A stretch of 64,000 bases of DNA from Cyathus striatus (GCA_025738555.1 JAOVFP010000009.1:62001-126000); one strand, 5' to 3'; shown: positions 33,263 through 47,087, counted from the first letter of the stretch. A program made the numbers and translations. Notes: generated from the sequence alone by a model not told the origin.

Positions 33263-36200
33263 ATGCTCGGTATTACACCACATCTTCCTCCCCTTCAAAC
33301 CGAATCAAGTTTTCTTGGACTGCCGGATATCGATATGAAAGACATCGGGGATTATGAGGACACGATGGCCGTCGACAATGATAAGTGGCATGAATACCAG
33401 CCTTCACCTTCAAGTTCCCTCTCTGCGCCATCTTCTAATCCACTTGAAGCTCCTTACCCCGCTTCGAGCCCAGTAACCATTGCGACATCTTCAGCCCATT
33501 CCAGGGGTTTATCAACTGCATCCAGCTCCACGCAAAGAAATCCCATGCAGCTCGAAGGCGTGGCAGCCTCCATGCATGCTGCAAAATCCTTGCCCGCCAC
33601 TACTCCTTCCATCTCGCAAGCTTTCCCCTTGAATTCACATTTTTCTTCGTCTGCTTCCAAAGGGATGAATGCCACAGGCTTGGGGAAATATATCGTTGGG
33701 ATCGACAGGGATAGGCCCGGCTCTAGCAGCTCTCAGATCGCGCCACAACACATAGGCCTCAACCCGACCACTCCCAGCAACTCTGTATTATCTCCTGCTG
33801 CAACACAGGCAGTGGTCGAGAAGGGTAAAGGTAACTTCATGTTGCCTGGAGCGTCACATGTAGGGCTTGTCAAGGGAAATTCCAGGACCAACTCTTCTCA
33901 GCTCATGCCGCTACATGTAGATACCAAGTCTATCACTCCACCCGGCTCCCCACTGGTGGCTAGATCGATAAGCTGTGTAGTCGAAAGTACCAACTTCGGG
34001 GCCAACAGCTTTCATACTAAGCCTCTGCACAGAGGTTTGGTTTCGAAGCCGCTTACTTCTCCACCATCGACAAGCATTAAAATTGAGAAGGGGAAATCCA
34101 GAGCTGAGCCTTCTGAAATAATGCCGCCACATCCAGATGGTATCTCTAAGCCTAAGGCCCTGCCTACTTGGTTGATTGAACTGATGAATGGCGATATCGA
34201 TAACAAGCCTAATGCTAGCGGCTCTCAGATTGCACCTCTACACAGAGGGTCCAGTTCCACTACTCTGCCTATTTCTGCTCCATCGACTAGAGCCTTGCGT
34301 AGTGAGATCGACGAGGAAAAGTCGGGGGCCTCACCGCCAACAAGCACCATCTCCAGGAACCCACGAAGTTCTTCATCATCAACTGCTCCAGTTCATATAC
34401 ATCCGTCGTCATCAGTTGTGTCTGTTTCATCACCTTGATACAGCCCTCAAGTGGTGGGGGCCTCAAAATCACTACCTTCTGCTGCCACATGCCTTTCGAG
34501 GACAACAGCTCTCCCACTGTGCTCTGGCTTTGAGTCCATGCTCTCTACACCTCCGGCTGCTATAAAGCGAGGGGGTGTTTCAGTACGCCAAGTGCAAGCA
34601 CCAGCGCAGCATGTTTCCTCTTCCCTCTCCCTTGCTCTTGGGATTCCTCCACCAATATTTGCAAGTTGTTCGGGACCACTGTGCTCCTTGTTCGATTCGA
34701 AAGAATCACAAACCATAACTAAGAGCGCGTCCAACTCAGTACCGATCCCGATGCATGCAAGTGCAAATTCCTTACCATCACGATTTCCAGTAGAGCCCGC
34801 AAGGCAGTCACAAATTCTTGCTCTGGATTTGCCGGTCACCATAGCAGGCTCTTCACGTACTGCCTTTCCTTCCGCGCAAGTTAACTCCTCTGCATGTCCT
34901 CCAGCCGCTACCGTTGACAGACTACCCATTCCTGCGCCAAATCCCCGCTTCTCAACTGGTGTAGCCCTTGTCCAGGGACAAAGCAGAGCTGTCATCGCAT
35001 CGCCTATGGTCACGTCTTCCGCTAGATCTCAGTCAGAGGTACAAGAAGATGCAAATAAACCCCTAGATATGCTAGGTACTGCAGTGGTCTCCATTTCACA
35101 TGTTGCAAAACCTTCAGTGTATGCAGTTTCCTCTACTAGCACTGTTGTTTCTGAACCGCTGGTTCCTGCATTCCCTCCCGTGATCGCTTCTCCTGGATTA
35201 TTGACCACCGCCACTGAATCTTGTCCCCAAGTCTCTGAACCCGAAAGGAAGTCAAGAAGACAAGGACTTGATTTTCTGTCCATGGCAGTCACTTTCGATC
35301 CGAATATTACACCTTCTGCAGCCCATGAAACTTCCCTTAAAACATCCACATCCACGTCTTTTTTAACATCAAATCTCCGGGTCTTCGATGCCACTCCCTT
35401 TTGTGCAGTCTCGACTTCTGTTACATCCTTTCCCATCCCATCCGAATTCTTTCCTAAGCCGCAAGAACCAACAAAACAGTCAAGTCTACTAGTCCCGCAA
35501 TTGTTGAACGCTGCACCCGCTTCTGCTTTGCGTGCTGAACCTCCTGTGGTGCATGCATCTGCGCAAATTTCGGGGCCATTCACTTCAGGTAAGAGGCGCG
35601 ACCATAACATTGATGGGACTGAACATACAGTAATGACAGAAAACCAGTCAAAATCAGAAGTAATAGCTGTAAGAAATACTGGCATTTCGAAGGTGGCCAA
35701 AAAGAAAAGCTTGGAGCCATGCGCCTCTCCGCTTGTTGCTTCTGATAAGGACACGACGAATCCTGCATTAGTTTTAGCCTCCGTTGGATTATTCTTGCCT
35801 TCTCGGGTTCCCAAAGTCGTTGTTTCGTCGTCAGTACAGGTTCCAGGGCTTTCAACCGTGATCCCCCCAATTCGATCTCTTTCATTCTCTCCAGGACCTG
35901 CCAATAATCCGTATTTCGAGGGAAAAGTTAAGGGTGCTTCAAATTTTATAAATGCGCTTGCGAAAAACAAGAGAGTATCGGACGACATTCTGAAACAGGA
36001 AGCATCACTGCCAACACATTTCTACCCAGCTATTCAACCCGAGAAAACCATAGAGTCAAGAGGCGAAAGTCCAACTGCTGAAGATATTGGAAGTGTGCCA
36101 GAAGTCAACTTAATAAGTCTAAAGGGAATTTTTCATAAAAACTCTGCTGGTAGCTCTCTGCAATTTGTTAATCCTAAAGAGCAGGGAACTTTGAGGAAAA

Positions 36201-37104
36201 TTTTACAGGACCAGGAGCCAAATAGTGGGTCCATACCAGGATTGGCGGCAGGAAGGTGAAATTTTATCATCTCCCTACTTTCTTTCATCATTGACCATTC
36301 GTACAGATCTGCCTGCTTCAGCTCTTCTAGAGGACAAAGTGATGTCGGGGATCCACCTCCACCTGTATACCTGGATGAATGGGAGGAACTGAGATGTAAG
36401 AAGAGCGATGTCTTTTGGAGAAATCGAAATCCTTTTGCTGCTCCATGGGACGCGCTGGCTTTATCATTAAACAGCCCACCTGTAATGCTAACGACCACAG
36501 ATAGCACCCAAGACGCGACTCCTTCGCCATTCACTCTACCGTTGCTATCTCATGTACGTTCGCCAGTAGAACCCGTATTTGTTGTGGCACTGGAGACGAA
36601 AGCGATCCCTGTTCCGATTCCGGATAATACCAATTTAAGTAGTAGCATGAAGGATAACGCGCATACGAGGAAACACAAAGGGCGGAGAAAGGCGAAGAAA
36701 AGGAAGAGAAAAGTCGCGAAGAAAGTTTCCCGGTGGCTAAAGAACCTTGAGGTACCAAAGGTAATGGAGCGTAAGCCGTGGAAAACCTGGAGCGCTAAGT
36801 TTGAAGATGGTCTGTACACAATTAATTTCAACAAAGTTAAATACTTACGCATTCATATCCAGATGATGACGAGTTGGACGAAACTAGTCCTGATGAGATA
36901 CCCAAATGGCACAGTTTACTTGCTGCATTCCGCGCAATTTTCTGGCCCTCTGTATACCTGCTTCTTTTTTACAGGGACTTCGTACCTACTTGTATCGCCC
37001 CGAGTTTCGCTTGGTTATATAGCAGTGTTTCTTATATTGTTCTACTTCAGGGTTTTCTGCAGATTGTATCCACATTTTGTAGTAGTACTAGTACTGCTGA
37101 TTGA
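33263..37104 (+). CDS. long Ser/Pro-rich protein with hydrophobic C-terminus, unknown function
   Basis: Not recognised. From ATG 33263 (MLGITPHLPPLQTES) runs a mostly disordered Ser/Thr/Pro-rich protein. The first third holds degenerate repeats around (S)SQIAPLHRG (residues about 150-340). An intron at about 36258-36305 links to VYLDEWEELRCKKSDVFWRN, a strongly basic patch (KHKGRRKAKKRKRK, about 36673-36715), and after a 53-nt intron (36814-36864 area) to DDDDELDETSPDEIPKWH. Two hydrophobic stretches near the end (about 36935-37090) could be membrane segments. An in-frame TGA lies at 34436-34438 between the two large open parts (33263-34438 and 34451-36259), which share the same frame. It may be in an unrecognised intron or be a real nonsense change, so these may be two genes or one broken gene. 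Confidence 0.6.
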
Positions 37105-37547
37105 TTGTTGATATTCTGTTGGTGACTCCAAAATGGGAAGGTTTCTTCCACAATATTGCAGTACTTTCCTCGACATGACTAGATTATCCGGGGAAATCGA
37201 CAAGCAATAAGAATTAGATTTTCGAAAAGAGGTCGAGGGTTGCAGGGAAAATGGAGTAGGAAGAGACAAGAGTAGTGCGAACATTAGGAGCTGGAGCTTC
37301 AAGCGCTGCGTAGTGAGGCCTGGCTCATGAGGATTTGATAGATGTAATGGGAAGTTGGAACTGGCAGTGGGAGTTGTTCCTCAGACGCTGGAGGTTGGTC
37401 ACGTGAAAACATCCTGCTTGAGTCGAAGGCTTCCGCTCTCTCTCGGTTTCCGACAGACCATACATACACCTCGACCACTGCATCCATTCCGGTCTTCGTT
37501 CCATTCGTCGTCGTTTTCTACGCCCAAACCATCTAATTACATACACC
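37105..37547. other. intergenic, presumed VMA3 promoter
   Basis: No gene. The right end is pyrimidine-rich (ttccattcgtcgtcgttttc), usual just upstream of highly expressed fungal genes. No TATA box was assigned. Confidence 0.4.
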
Positions 37548-38485
37548 ATGTCTGACTTATGTCCAGTTTATGCCCCTTTCTTCAGCGCCATGGTACGTTT
37601 GCTATTAACTCCTGCGGAAGCCTTAATCCAATGACGAATACGCTCGTTCACAGGGCTGCACCGCTGCAATTGTGTTTACTTGTGAGTTTGCGGTGCTTTT
37701 ATAGTCGAATGCGCAGCTGTATAGCTGGCGTATATTCGAGGAGGTATGTTGACCGCGACTTTGCGTGTTCGTAGGCATTGGAGCTAGGTATGTTTTCTCG
37801 TCATTGGCAACGTTTTGCAGACTCACTTATATTATTGCTCAGTTACGGAACTGCAAAATCTGGTGTTGGCATTTCTGCCATGTCAGTACTTCGTCCTGAC
37901 CTCATGATGAAGTGTGTTGTTCCCGTTATTATGGCTGGTATTATTGCTGTATGTCAGGACTGCTATTTCTCATCCGGCCTACGGATCCTCCGGCCTCCGA
38001 ACTCATTTTTGACGTGTAAATTATATAGATCTACGGTCTGGTTGTCTCTGTCCTTATCTCTGGTGAACGTATGTCGTCTGTTGACTGAAATACAAATTTT
38101 GAGCTAAAGCTGTGCCCGCAGTTTCAACAAAAATGTCTTTGGCAAAGGGCTTTGTCCAGCTCGGAGCTGGGCTTTCCGTGGGTCTCGCTGGTCTCGCTGC
38201 AGGCTTCGCCATTGGTATTGTCGGTGACGCTGGTGTGCGAGGAACTGCCCAACAGCCCCGGTTGTTTGTCGGCATGGTAAGTATCAAATCGTGCCTATAC
38301 ACACATATATGCAAATATTTATACTCTATGCCCAGATTCTCATTCTCATTTTCGCTGAAGTTTTGGGTCTGTACGGTCTCATCGTCGCTCTTATCATGAA
38401 CACACAGGCAGCGGGTATGACAGTAAGTCGTTTGTGTCTATGCTACCATTCCGTAGTACTGACACATGCGTTACAGTGCGAGTAA
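37548..38485 (+). CDS. VMA3: V-type ATPase 16-kDa proteolipid subunit c
   Basis: Rotor-ring subunit of the vacuolar H+-ATPase V0 sector, a four-helix membrane protein. ATG 37548 gives [15 protein letters not shown]. Seven introns by eye separate short exons: GCTAAIVFT, a tiny exon near 37776-37790, [64 protein letters not shown] with [18 protein letters not shown], then [18 protein letters not shown], with the proton-carrying Glu in IFAEVLG. The final exon is TGCGAGTAA (38477-38485), giving CE as the last residues. The predicted length of about 160 residues is normal. It is convergent with the Dicer gene, with about 450 bp between them. Confidence 0.93.
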
Positions 38486-38932
38486 GCAGTCTTATCCTTT
38501 ACCGGAGAAGGTCTGGCAGCAGGGAGCATGAGATATCAAGAGAACAGAGAATATACCATATGTTGCATCTGTGCTTGTCTACTATGGACTATTTAGCCAA
38601 GTTCGGCATAGCGCTACCTGTTAATCTCTTCGTGCCTCAGCAACTTCGCTGCGGTATCGATTATTGTTATTCGAACCTCCTCACTGTCAATGTAATTCCC
38701 CTGCTTGAATAAAACAATGTCTGGACGGCACCGCCCTAGTGTAGGATTAGCGATTTCGCTATATTGTTGACCTATTTCTGCGTCTATCTGAATTGGGGTA
38801 TTTCAGAAATACTCGTTACCCATTCGGTGATCATTAAATATTGTTATCAGCTAGTTGTGTTTTGATCCATCCAATGGCATAAATATTCTACATGACGATA
38901 GAGTGATTTCTAATACATAGTGTAATATGTAG
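38486..38932. other. convergent intergenic region
   Basis: 3' flanks of VMA3 (+) and Dicer (-), AT-rich. Nothing else is seen. Confidence 0.5.
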
Positions 38933-41900
38933 TTATAATTTAGCCTTTTCCTTTCCCTTGTCTTTCTTGCTCTTTGCGGACTTCTCATTTGGCTTCGCCT
39001 TCCGCTTCAAGTGCGCATAGCTCGTTCCTACATTTCTCAGCTTCAGAACCTGAATTGCTTTCTCCGCAGCTGCAAGTTTCACTTCGTCCTGACTCGCCTT
39101 CCCGTAGTATATGTCGCACTCTGTGATCTCTTCCTTCCCATCTAGCAAAACCGTACAGCTCACATCACCCCTATCCTTTTTAAACTTGTAGTCGAGCTCT
39201 TTATCGCGCTTTGAAGCCCACAAGGCCAGTCGTGACACAGGATGAAGGACGTCTACATCATTACGAACGATGTGTTCCAGGATGTCCCATATACCGAGCT
39301 TCTTTATCACATCACGCGCCACGTCAATGTTCCCGTTCGAGTCGAGGAAGACTGCCCCAATAAGACTCTCAACGATGTCGCTGAAGAACTTGGAAGCCTG
39401 GAGTCGGGTGAGCGATGCCCATGGATAGATACCCTTCTGTAAGGTCTCCTCGATTTCTGCCTGACGCAGCTCGAAGCGCTTGGAAGTGTTGGTCCAGTCG
39501 CGCAGGACTTGCGGGTTGCTGTGCAGCATGCACCGCCATAGATACACGTCCTGATCTTCACCCTGGAGCTTGATTATCCCTTTAACGAAACGCGGCATCT
39601 CCGCCTTCACAACTGTTTTTGTCTTCAAACATATGTATGCCAGCGTGTGTCCGTTAACCACTGCTGACCTGCGGAGGTGGATGTGTCCAGGGCTGTACTC
39701 CTTGCCTGGTGCGTGGTATAGATATTCCGTAACAACCATATCAAGCACAGAGTCGCCAAGGAATTCCAACCTCTCGTATGATGGGGTAAAGAACTCGCCT
39801 TGGTAGCTTGCATGCGTCAAAGCTTCAATGAGGAGGAGCTTACGGGAGAATTTGTATCCGAGCATATCTTCAACGTACGACAGCTCCAAAGGGAGAGTTG
39901 AGGGGTCGGGTTCGACGCGAGAGAGTATTTCGGTGATGCGACTGGGAACTGGTCCCCAATTTAGTCCTAGGTCAAACAGCCGGCAACATTCAAAGCCAAG
40001 CGAGTAGCTGCCGTGTAGGAGTGCAGCCCCGATAAGGGATTCCATAACATCTGCGAGGACTAAGAAGGTTATTAGCACATCGGACAGTGTGTATAACGAC
40101 CAAGCAAACCTTTGGTTGACAGCTCTTGCTTTCCCCTTTTTTCTTTCCCCGGTTTCTTCGCCTGCCTTCCCAGCATTGACTCCTCATCTTCATCATATTC
40201 AGGAAGCGTAGTAGTAGAATATAGCGGCTTCCACTTCTTCCCCAGCATTCGATCTACGAGTATTACTTTTAAGCAACCTCTCCAAATAAGAGCTAATACT
40301 ACGTACCTCGTACAATCCATCGGTAAACACTCCTCTTTACATTTTCTTTTGCCAGTCTAACGTTTGATACTGCATGATCTTTCTTCTTCGTCAGGTAACC
40401 CTCATGCCATAACGGATATTCCGCGAGGAGCTGGATGCCAGTTGTAAACTTCAGTACCGTGTCCCCTAACGTCTCGAGCCTCTGGTAGTTCTTGGACTCT
40501 CCAGATACAGGTGCTGTCGTGGCCAATCTTATCAGCTGCATCGGGATGGTTTGCAGAGTAGGCATTGACGAGAAGAGATTGATCCGGAGGGAAGCTGCAG
40601 TGGTGTGAAGGGAAATGCACCTCAGGATGGAAGGGAGAAGAAAGGCATATTCAGTGTCTGTGAAAGATAGGAGGGTAACACTGCAATCGTTCGGGAGGAA
40701 ATGGTGATGTTTTAGAGTCAGTGGGGAGTCTGTCTTCTTTGGAGGTGACAGTGGCAGGAGGAAGTTTGTCCTGGGTGGGAGGTGTTGTACTTCAAGCAGC
40801 GGATACGTGATCTCAAGAAACAACTTTCTCCCTTCGTATTCCTCCTTCATCGTCTTCTCTTCCTCATCAGACAATTGTTCAAATCTCCACCTAACAAACT
40901 GGAATCTCTTCGCAAAACGGTACTGACCATTGCCGATCATTGTCAAGTCAGCTGGATGGCTGAACTCTTCTCCGAGGAGTTTCGCATTCGCAAACAGGTC
41001 ATCTTCTTTTAATCGACCGTTTGCCATGTTGAGCCTCGAGTTCCAGGATCGTCGATCGACCCATTTCTGTTCAACAGTGAAATCTGTGTCTTCATCTGGG
41101 AGAAATAGATATGAAAAGTCCATGTAGTCCCAATTCATTCTTGAACCGTTAAGGCTCCAGAAAAGACGACGAGTATATTCCTGAGCATCGATGATCCAGT
41201 CATCCGACGAGCGTACAGGCTCGAGTGTTTTGAGCGTAAGACGCTGCGGATCCCTCGTGGGTCGTGAGAGGAAAGGTCCTTCTTCTATGGGTATATCTTC
41301 TAGCTTTACCCTGGTGAAGAGGCGTATGGAAGGTAGACCATCCACCGAGACCCTGGAGCACCACCAAATGTCTTCACCGTACTGGCTTAGATCTTCGTCT
41401 GGTAGCCACGGGTTCATCTGCAATGAAACTTTAGCTGTACTAGCCCTCTTCTCTACGTCAGCTAGCATGGCCTCCAGTTCCTTTGCCATATGTGGCTCCG
41501 CCATGCTCGTGATGGGCAATAGGCTATCATTGAGCAATCCATTTTCGTAAAGCGCTTTATACGCCATGAACGCTGCATGTCGATGGGCAGAAATTTTCGA
41601 TTTATAGATACATTCTGTGGTATATTCTCTCTTCGGGATCGGCAAGGTTCTAGGCAGGGTCACCTTGGAGCCGTACGGACCCGTGTAAGGATGCCGTGGA
41701 GGGACGAGTGCCCGGTTTTCCAAAGAATGCCAACCTTCTACGTACTCGGGCGGGTCGACTTCATAAATGGGTTTGTTGTCGACATGAGAAGTGTTGGGAA
41801 TGACGGCACAAAAATGTGCAAGGTGGCTAACAGCGGAGTGGAGAGTAAGGACAGCACTACATGTTGCCTTGTTAGAGTTTGCTACGAGAAAAAGAATTTA

Positions 41901-43829
41901 GAAAGCATGTGTACGAACCCAGTTGATTCTATCCTAAGCTCCAAATCCTCCTCCTCCTCTTCGTCCTCGAGTGTCTCATCTATAAACATGGCCAAATCTC
42001 TACTTGGATCGTTGTAAAGTTTAATCATCTCTTCTTCCATCCTTTCCCACTTCTTCACATCCTCGCGTCCAGCCGCTCCACTTGGGAACAATAATGTAAA
42101 GGTACTTCTCTTTTTCCTCGCTCTTCCTCTGCTCTGAACCCAACTCGCCATGTTTGCAGGCGGATCCCAACGAATGACACTCCCACATGCCTGGATGTCG
42201 ATTCCTTCCTCGGCTACGGAGGTCGACACAATCAAATTCTTTTCTCCGATCTTGAAGTCCGCAATAGTGGATTCCTGGGTGTCATCGACAATTTTCCTAG
42301 TGATATCCAAGAAAGAGTGACGATAACCACTGTCAGATGCCCCAAGAAGGAATCCAACGTCGAATATACCCTTCGTAAAAGGATGATGAAGCAGCACCTC
42401 ACGAAGAGCGAGAACCGCGTCACGACGTTGGACGAATATAATACCGCTATAACTGTCGTTTCTATCCTCCGTCTCGAACTTCTCCTCAAGCAAGCACTTG
42501 ATAAGTACGCGCACTTTGTCCGAGCAGTCATCAGTAATGTCATCCGGATAATAAGAAATTGGAGATGCCACAACACGTTTCAGGATACTCAACAAGTACA
42601 CTTTCTCCGATTCTTTCCATGTAGTCATAATATTGTTATACGGATTGGCTGCCTTCATTGCCTTTTCCATAACCTTATAGACGTACCAGTCAGCCGCCCA
42701 CGCCCCAAGGTCATCACGAATGTCATTCGCAGTGCGTGCAAAATCTTTCAGTCCACGATGTGTGAATGTGTTCTGCTTCGCAATTGTCTCCGATAGCCTC
42801 TGATCGAGAAGATGATAGTCGGCGGAACCAGGAACTTTTCTTGCAAGTTGCTTCTTAAGGCTTATAACATACGGATCCTCGTCGATATTGAGAGACTCTA
42901 CGACACAGTTTAGAGCATGAAGGTTGTTAGAAAACGGTGGATCGAGCTCGCTGGGAAGGTCGAAAAATATGTGCTTGAATACAGGCCTGTGGACGAAGCG
43001 AGAGAGTTCTTCTCGATTTTCGCGTGGGGCGCGAATAACGGCATCAAGATTGTTCTCCAATGTCCTAAAATTATATGTCAATTATTATAAGGAAAGCAGT
43101 CAGAGTATTTGTATCACCTAAATGACTTTTCAACATTTCCACCATAGATCGGACTGGCAGTAAGTCCAAGGACTATAGGCCTTACCATTTCCACAGATGC
43201 ATCAGTTAAATGCAATGATCGTGGTGGCAGGATAACATAAAATTCCTGCATTATCTTATTGTAAGGATGGTTATCAGCCGCATGGTGTGCTTCGTCGAAC
43301 ACAAGCAGGCTAATGTCCTTTCCCAGGTTAACGTAGCCATGTCTAAGGGCATCAAGTAGCACCTGAGGAGTTGAGACTATGACTCGGTGGGTTTTGAGGA
43401 CAGTTTTCCATAGTTTCGACTCTTTCCATTGGTTAGGTTCTAGGGCACCGGAAATCAATCCTACAGAAACCGGCAAATACTCCTGAATAACGCGCTTTTG
43501 TTGCGCGCATAGAGCTACAGTAGGAGCGAAGAACCACGAGACCTAGAATAAAAACACCAATGATAAATTATACAAAAGGTTGTAATACCAGACGACCTCA
43601 CTTTCTTCTGTTCACGCTCGATTTCGTGCTTTATTCTTAAGACAGCTATGAGGGTCTTACCAGAACCGGTGTCTATAGCAATGACAATATTTCGACGCAG
43701 ACTTTCTTCCAACATCTCTTGTTGGTATCCACGAGCAGTAGGAATAGAATTCGAAGACCCTGAAGCATCAGGGATTTGGCCGTCAGCAGACGACCCATTG
43801 GAAGGCATCACAGCCGATGAATCCCCCAT
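38933..43829 (-). CDS. Dicer-like ribonuclease III
   Basis: Cuts double-stranded RNA into small RNAs for Argonaute. From ATG 43829 ([11 protein letters not shown]): helicase motif [10 protein letters not shown] (about 43665), [12 protein letters not shown] (DEAH box, about 43290), helicase C with [10 protein letters not shown] and [12 protein letters not shown] (about 42210-42110), the Dicer dimerisation domain ([16 protein letters not shown], about 41590-41530), a platform/PAZ-like region without a clear PAZ signature, RNase IIIa ([12 protein letters not shown] about 40470; [10 protein letters not shown] about 40040), RNase IIIb ([12 protein letters not shown] about 39765; [12 protein letters not shown] about 39370) and a C-terminal dsRNA-binding-like segment ending in a Lys-rich tail. 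The acidic metal-binding residues are present in both RNase III domains. The five long frames are joined by short GT-AG introns (for example 43561-43614 and 43082-43114). It appears intact. Confidence 0.93.
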
Positions 43830-44734
43830 GTTGTACAAATGCGTTTATAACTGCTAGTTCGATATCGTTCTGACGATCGGCAAGTATGTAACGCGTTTGC
43901 ACAGCAGGAAATATTAGCACCTAGACAGATAGGTGCTATAGGGGGAGAAGTAAGGAATGCACAGCGATCTAGCCCTCTTTATATAGAGCTCTGAGCGTTT
44001 ATCCGATAACTGCGGATTATGTATAAATAGGATACCATTTCATTATGTAAAGGTTGAGCGCTGAGCAGCTGACCTACTTATATATAACTTGTAACGAGGC
44101 TTCTAAGGTGGTGTTAAGTGATGCGATTGATCGGGAGGTCGAAGATAGTAATGGCTTGTGTTCGCAAAATGTGAGTCAGAGGTTTCCTTGCAAGCAACGC
44201 CAGTGGTTTGGACGAAAAGGCTTCAGTTCCAACTCCCGCGCAGCAGCATACCTATCGCAAACCAACATTAACTATTATCATGAAGTATAAATGATTTATA
44301 TATTTTGGTACCATTTTCGGCTGCTGGCTCCTGGAATAACCGGTATAACCACTGAGATAATGTGTGCTTCAAAGCATCAAGCAAGGAGGAGGGAACCATT
44401 AAAATATATGTTCTATACACTAAAGCCACACGGGAGTGATGTATACGGATAGACCCAGTACTAGAATGGTACTCTTTTTCACTCCAAAATGGACATATTC
44501 TTGCTGAATTCTCACGAGTCACGAGTATTAGTTGAAGTTGCTTTGAAGCGCCTTTCCAAAGTCAATGTTTCAATTTCAACTGTGGTCGAACGTTTACGTC
44601 GAATATTAACATTCGAATTACTACAGTACATATGTACTTGCTTGATTGCTGCAGGTGAGTTGTGAGTATCAACCAATAGCTCAATTAACCAACGTCGGCA
44701 TCCGAACGACCACACTTGGGAATAACTCTGGCAA
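43830..44734. other. intergenic between Dicer and GMC1
   Basis: 5' flank of Dicer and 3' flank of the first GMC gene. Short frames (44054-44290, 44268-44522, 44512-44715) have no motifs. Confidence 0.45.
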
Positions 44735-47087
44735 CTACCTCATTTCAGATAGCTGGCTTGACCCGCCAATCCACGCACTTTTGATCAAATCCGCCGCTCT
44801 TTCAGCAACAGCATAAATCGGAGCTTGATTATTACCACTCGTAGCGGACGGCTGGAAGATATATCAAATCAGCATAATTCAGTTTCACCTATCTCATTCC
44901 AGTGCCCACTCACAATGACTGAGCCATCAACAACACGCAAGCCAGAGGTACCCTTCACGTTCAAATCAGGATCGACCACCCCATAACCAGCTCCCTTGGG
45001 GGACATAGCCGCTGTTCCGGCACCGTGTGAAGCAGCAACTGCACTTTGACGAATGTAAGCTTCGATCTGGTCGTCCGTCACCTCATCTTGTGTAGGATGA
45101 TATGGTGCGACTAGGATGTCCTTCCATACTGGAGCGGTGAAGAATTTGCGAATATGTTTGATTACTTCGATTGCTACCAGTATGTCGTACTCATGTGTCA
45201 GGAACCCAGCGTCGATGATAGGCTGGTCCAGTGGGTTGTTGCTGCTGATTGTGACATGCCCCGCTACGAAATTAATGTCAATTTAATGACGTAGGTGATA
45301 TAAGGTATGGTGGTACTTACTCGATTGGGGGGCTACAACCCAACCGATTAGTCCTACAAGTTCTATACCCGGTACCGACTGGAAGAAGCCATTAGGTTCC
45401 TGGAAGCATCGTGAATTATCAGCGACTGAGGTATGAAAGAATAACATGGCACATACAGTAGTTGCAAAGTATATATGCGGAGTATTGGGCCCAAAAGTAG
45501 GATCAGTCTGGTTAATAAAGACTGATGAGTTGCTAGGTAGCCGTATGCCTCCCATTTGACTAGAAGATGGAGCTACGAGTGGTCCTGTTTTGCTTCTATT
45601 CCATTCCGCTAGTGATTCTGCCAAAAGTGTAGCGTTTTGAACAAGGCTATACTTGACGTTAAACAAGAAGACATAGATATATGACCGACTGACTCGTTAC
45701 CAGTCGTGTTAGAAATCCACGAGGCATCCAATATCAAATGGTTACTGAGATTTTTGCCAACGTCAGGAAGATGAAGTACCGGTTTTACTCCAAGTGCTTT
45801 CAGCTCGTCTTTGTCTCCAATGCCGGAGTTTAGTAGGACTTGAGGGGTTCCTATGATTCCCGCAGATAAAATAATCTCCTTCTCCGCAAAAACAGCGTGG
45901 GTATCGGCCGTGGTTCCTGATAGCACTAAGAATATGCCCAAACCAACTAGAGTAATATGGGAAGCTACCATTTATATCGGAAACAAACTCAACCTTTCCA
46001 AACAATAATTTCTTCTTTCCCGACGTTTGGAGCACTCGAGTGACCCTTGCTCCGAGAAGGACATGCAGATTAGAGCGACTAGCAATAGGGCTCAAATATG
46101 TCGTTGCAGAGCTGCTTCGTACCCCGTGTCCAATTGTTGCCTGAGTCCACCCTATTCTCCCTAGTAAGTACAAGGAGAGATGACAAATGTACTAGGCTCT
46201 ACCTATTCCTATAAAATGTCCTGTATTTACATCTTGTACGAACGGGAATAAATCTGGCAGTTCTCTCGTAGTTTGAATCACCGGATCGTCTATTACTTGA
46301 TGGTAGCCTGGGAGGCTAACTGAAAGGGGCCCCTTAACAGAATGGAAGGAAGGATTATATTGCCCTGTTGTATTGTGATGATCAGCTGGTGGCGTCCATC
46401 CCTCACTCTACAGCCATAAGGTGAGTATCCACTATATAGATATACAATGTCATATAACTACCTTTAGTATATAGGGAAATATATTCTCCCAAGACCAGCC
46501 GGAGTCCCCGGTGACATTGGCCCAATGGTCATAATCATCGGAAGAGCCACGAGCATATATAAGCCCATCTACAAAAACGTCATCAGAAAAACATATTGGT
46601 TAAGATCAGCTCACATACTGTGTGAAGTACAACCTCCCAGCATATGAGCCCTTGCGTATAAAAGAGTACGATTATCCAACTCGGGTTGGGGAACCATTGT
46701 CGAATTCCAGTCCCAAGGAGTAAAACCTGCCTCAAGCCTGTAGCCCAAGAATGGAACTACTGAGTCGAAAACTCCCTCATTCCTGGATGTATTTAAGCAT
46801 TAAGTTCAACAAGACTTTAACCAATGCTTACGATGGGCCAGCCTCAATGACCAAGACAGTTAATTCAGGAATTTCCGTGAGTCGATTTGCGACAACCAGT
46901 CCTGCGAGGCCACCTGTGAGATTTAATGTTAGAATGAACAGCAACGACAGGTGTTAGTCTACCTACCTCCTACAATAACAAAATCAAATTTATCAGTCGA
47001 CAGGTCTTGAAAGTCCTGATAGACCTTTGCAAGGCATAGCGGCACAATAAAGACATGGAATAAAAGCAGAGTGGGAACATACTTCAT
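44735..47087 (-). CDS. secreted GMC oxidoreductase 1 (aryl-alcohol-oxidase-like)
   Basis: FAD-dependent glucose-methanol-choline oxidoreductase, probably AA3_2, oxidising alcohols extracellularly. ATG 47087 gives MKYVPTLLLFHVFIVPLC, a signal peptide. An intron interrupts the FAD motif VIVGG/GLAGLVVANRL. Then come VIEAGPS, WTQATIGHGVRSSSATTYL (second FAD-contact region, about 46140), VFAEKEIILSAGIIGTPQVLL (about 45880), RLPSNSSVF, the catalytic His in SHGAGTAAMSPKGAGYG (about 45030), LRVVDGSVI, and after the last intron SGNNQAPIYAVAERAADLI. The second active-site position reads Asn, where fungal aryl-alcohol oxidases have His. Stop at 44735-44737. About a dozen short introns. It is a tandem paralog of the gene at 48178-50525, in the same orientation. 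Confidence 0.88.
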
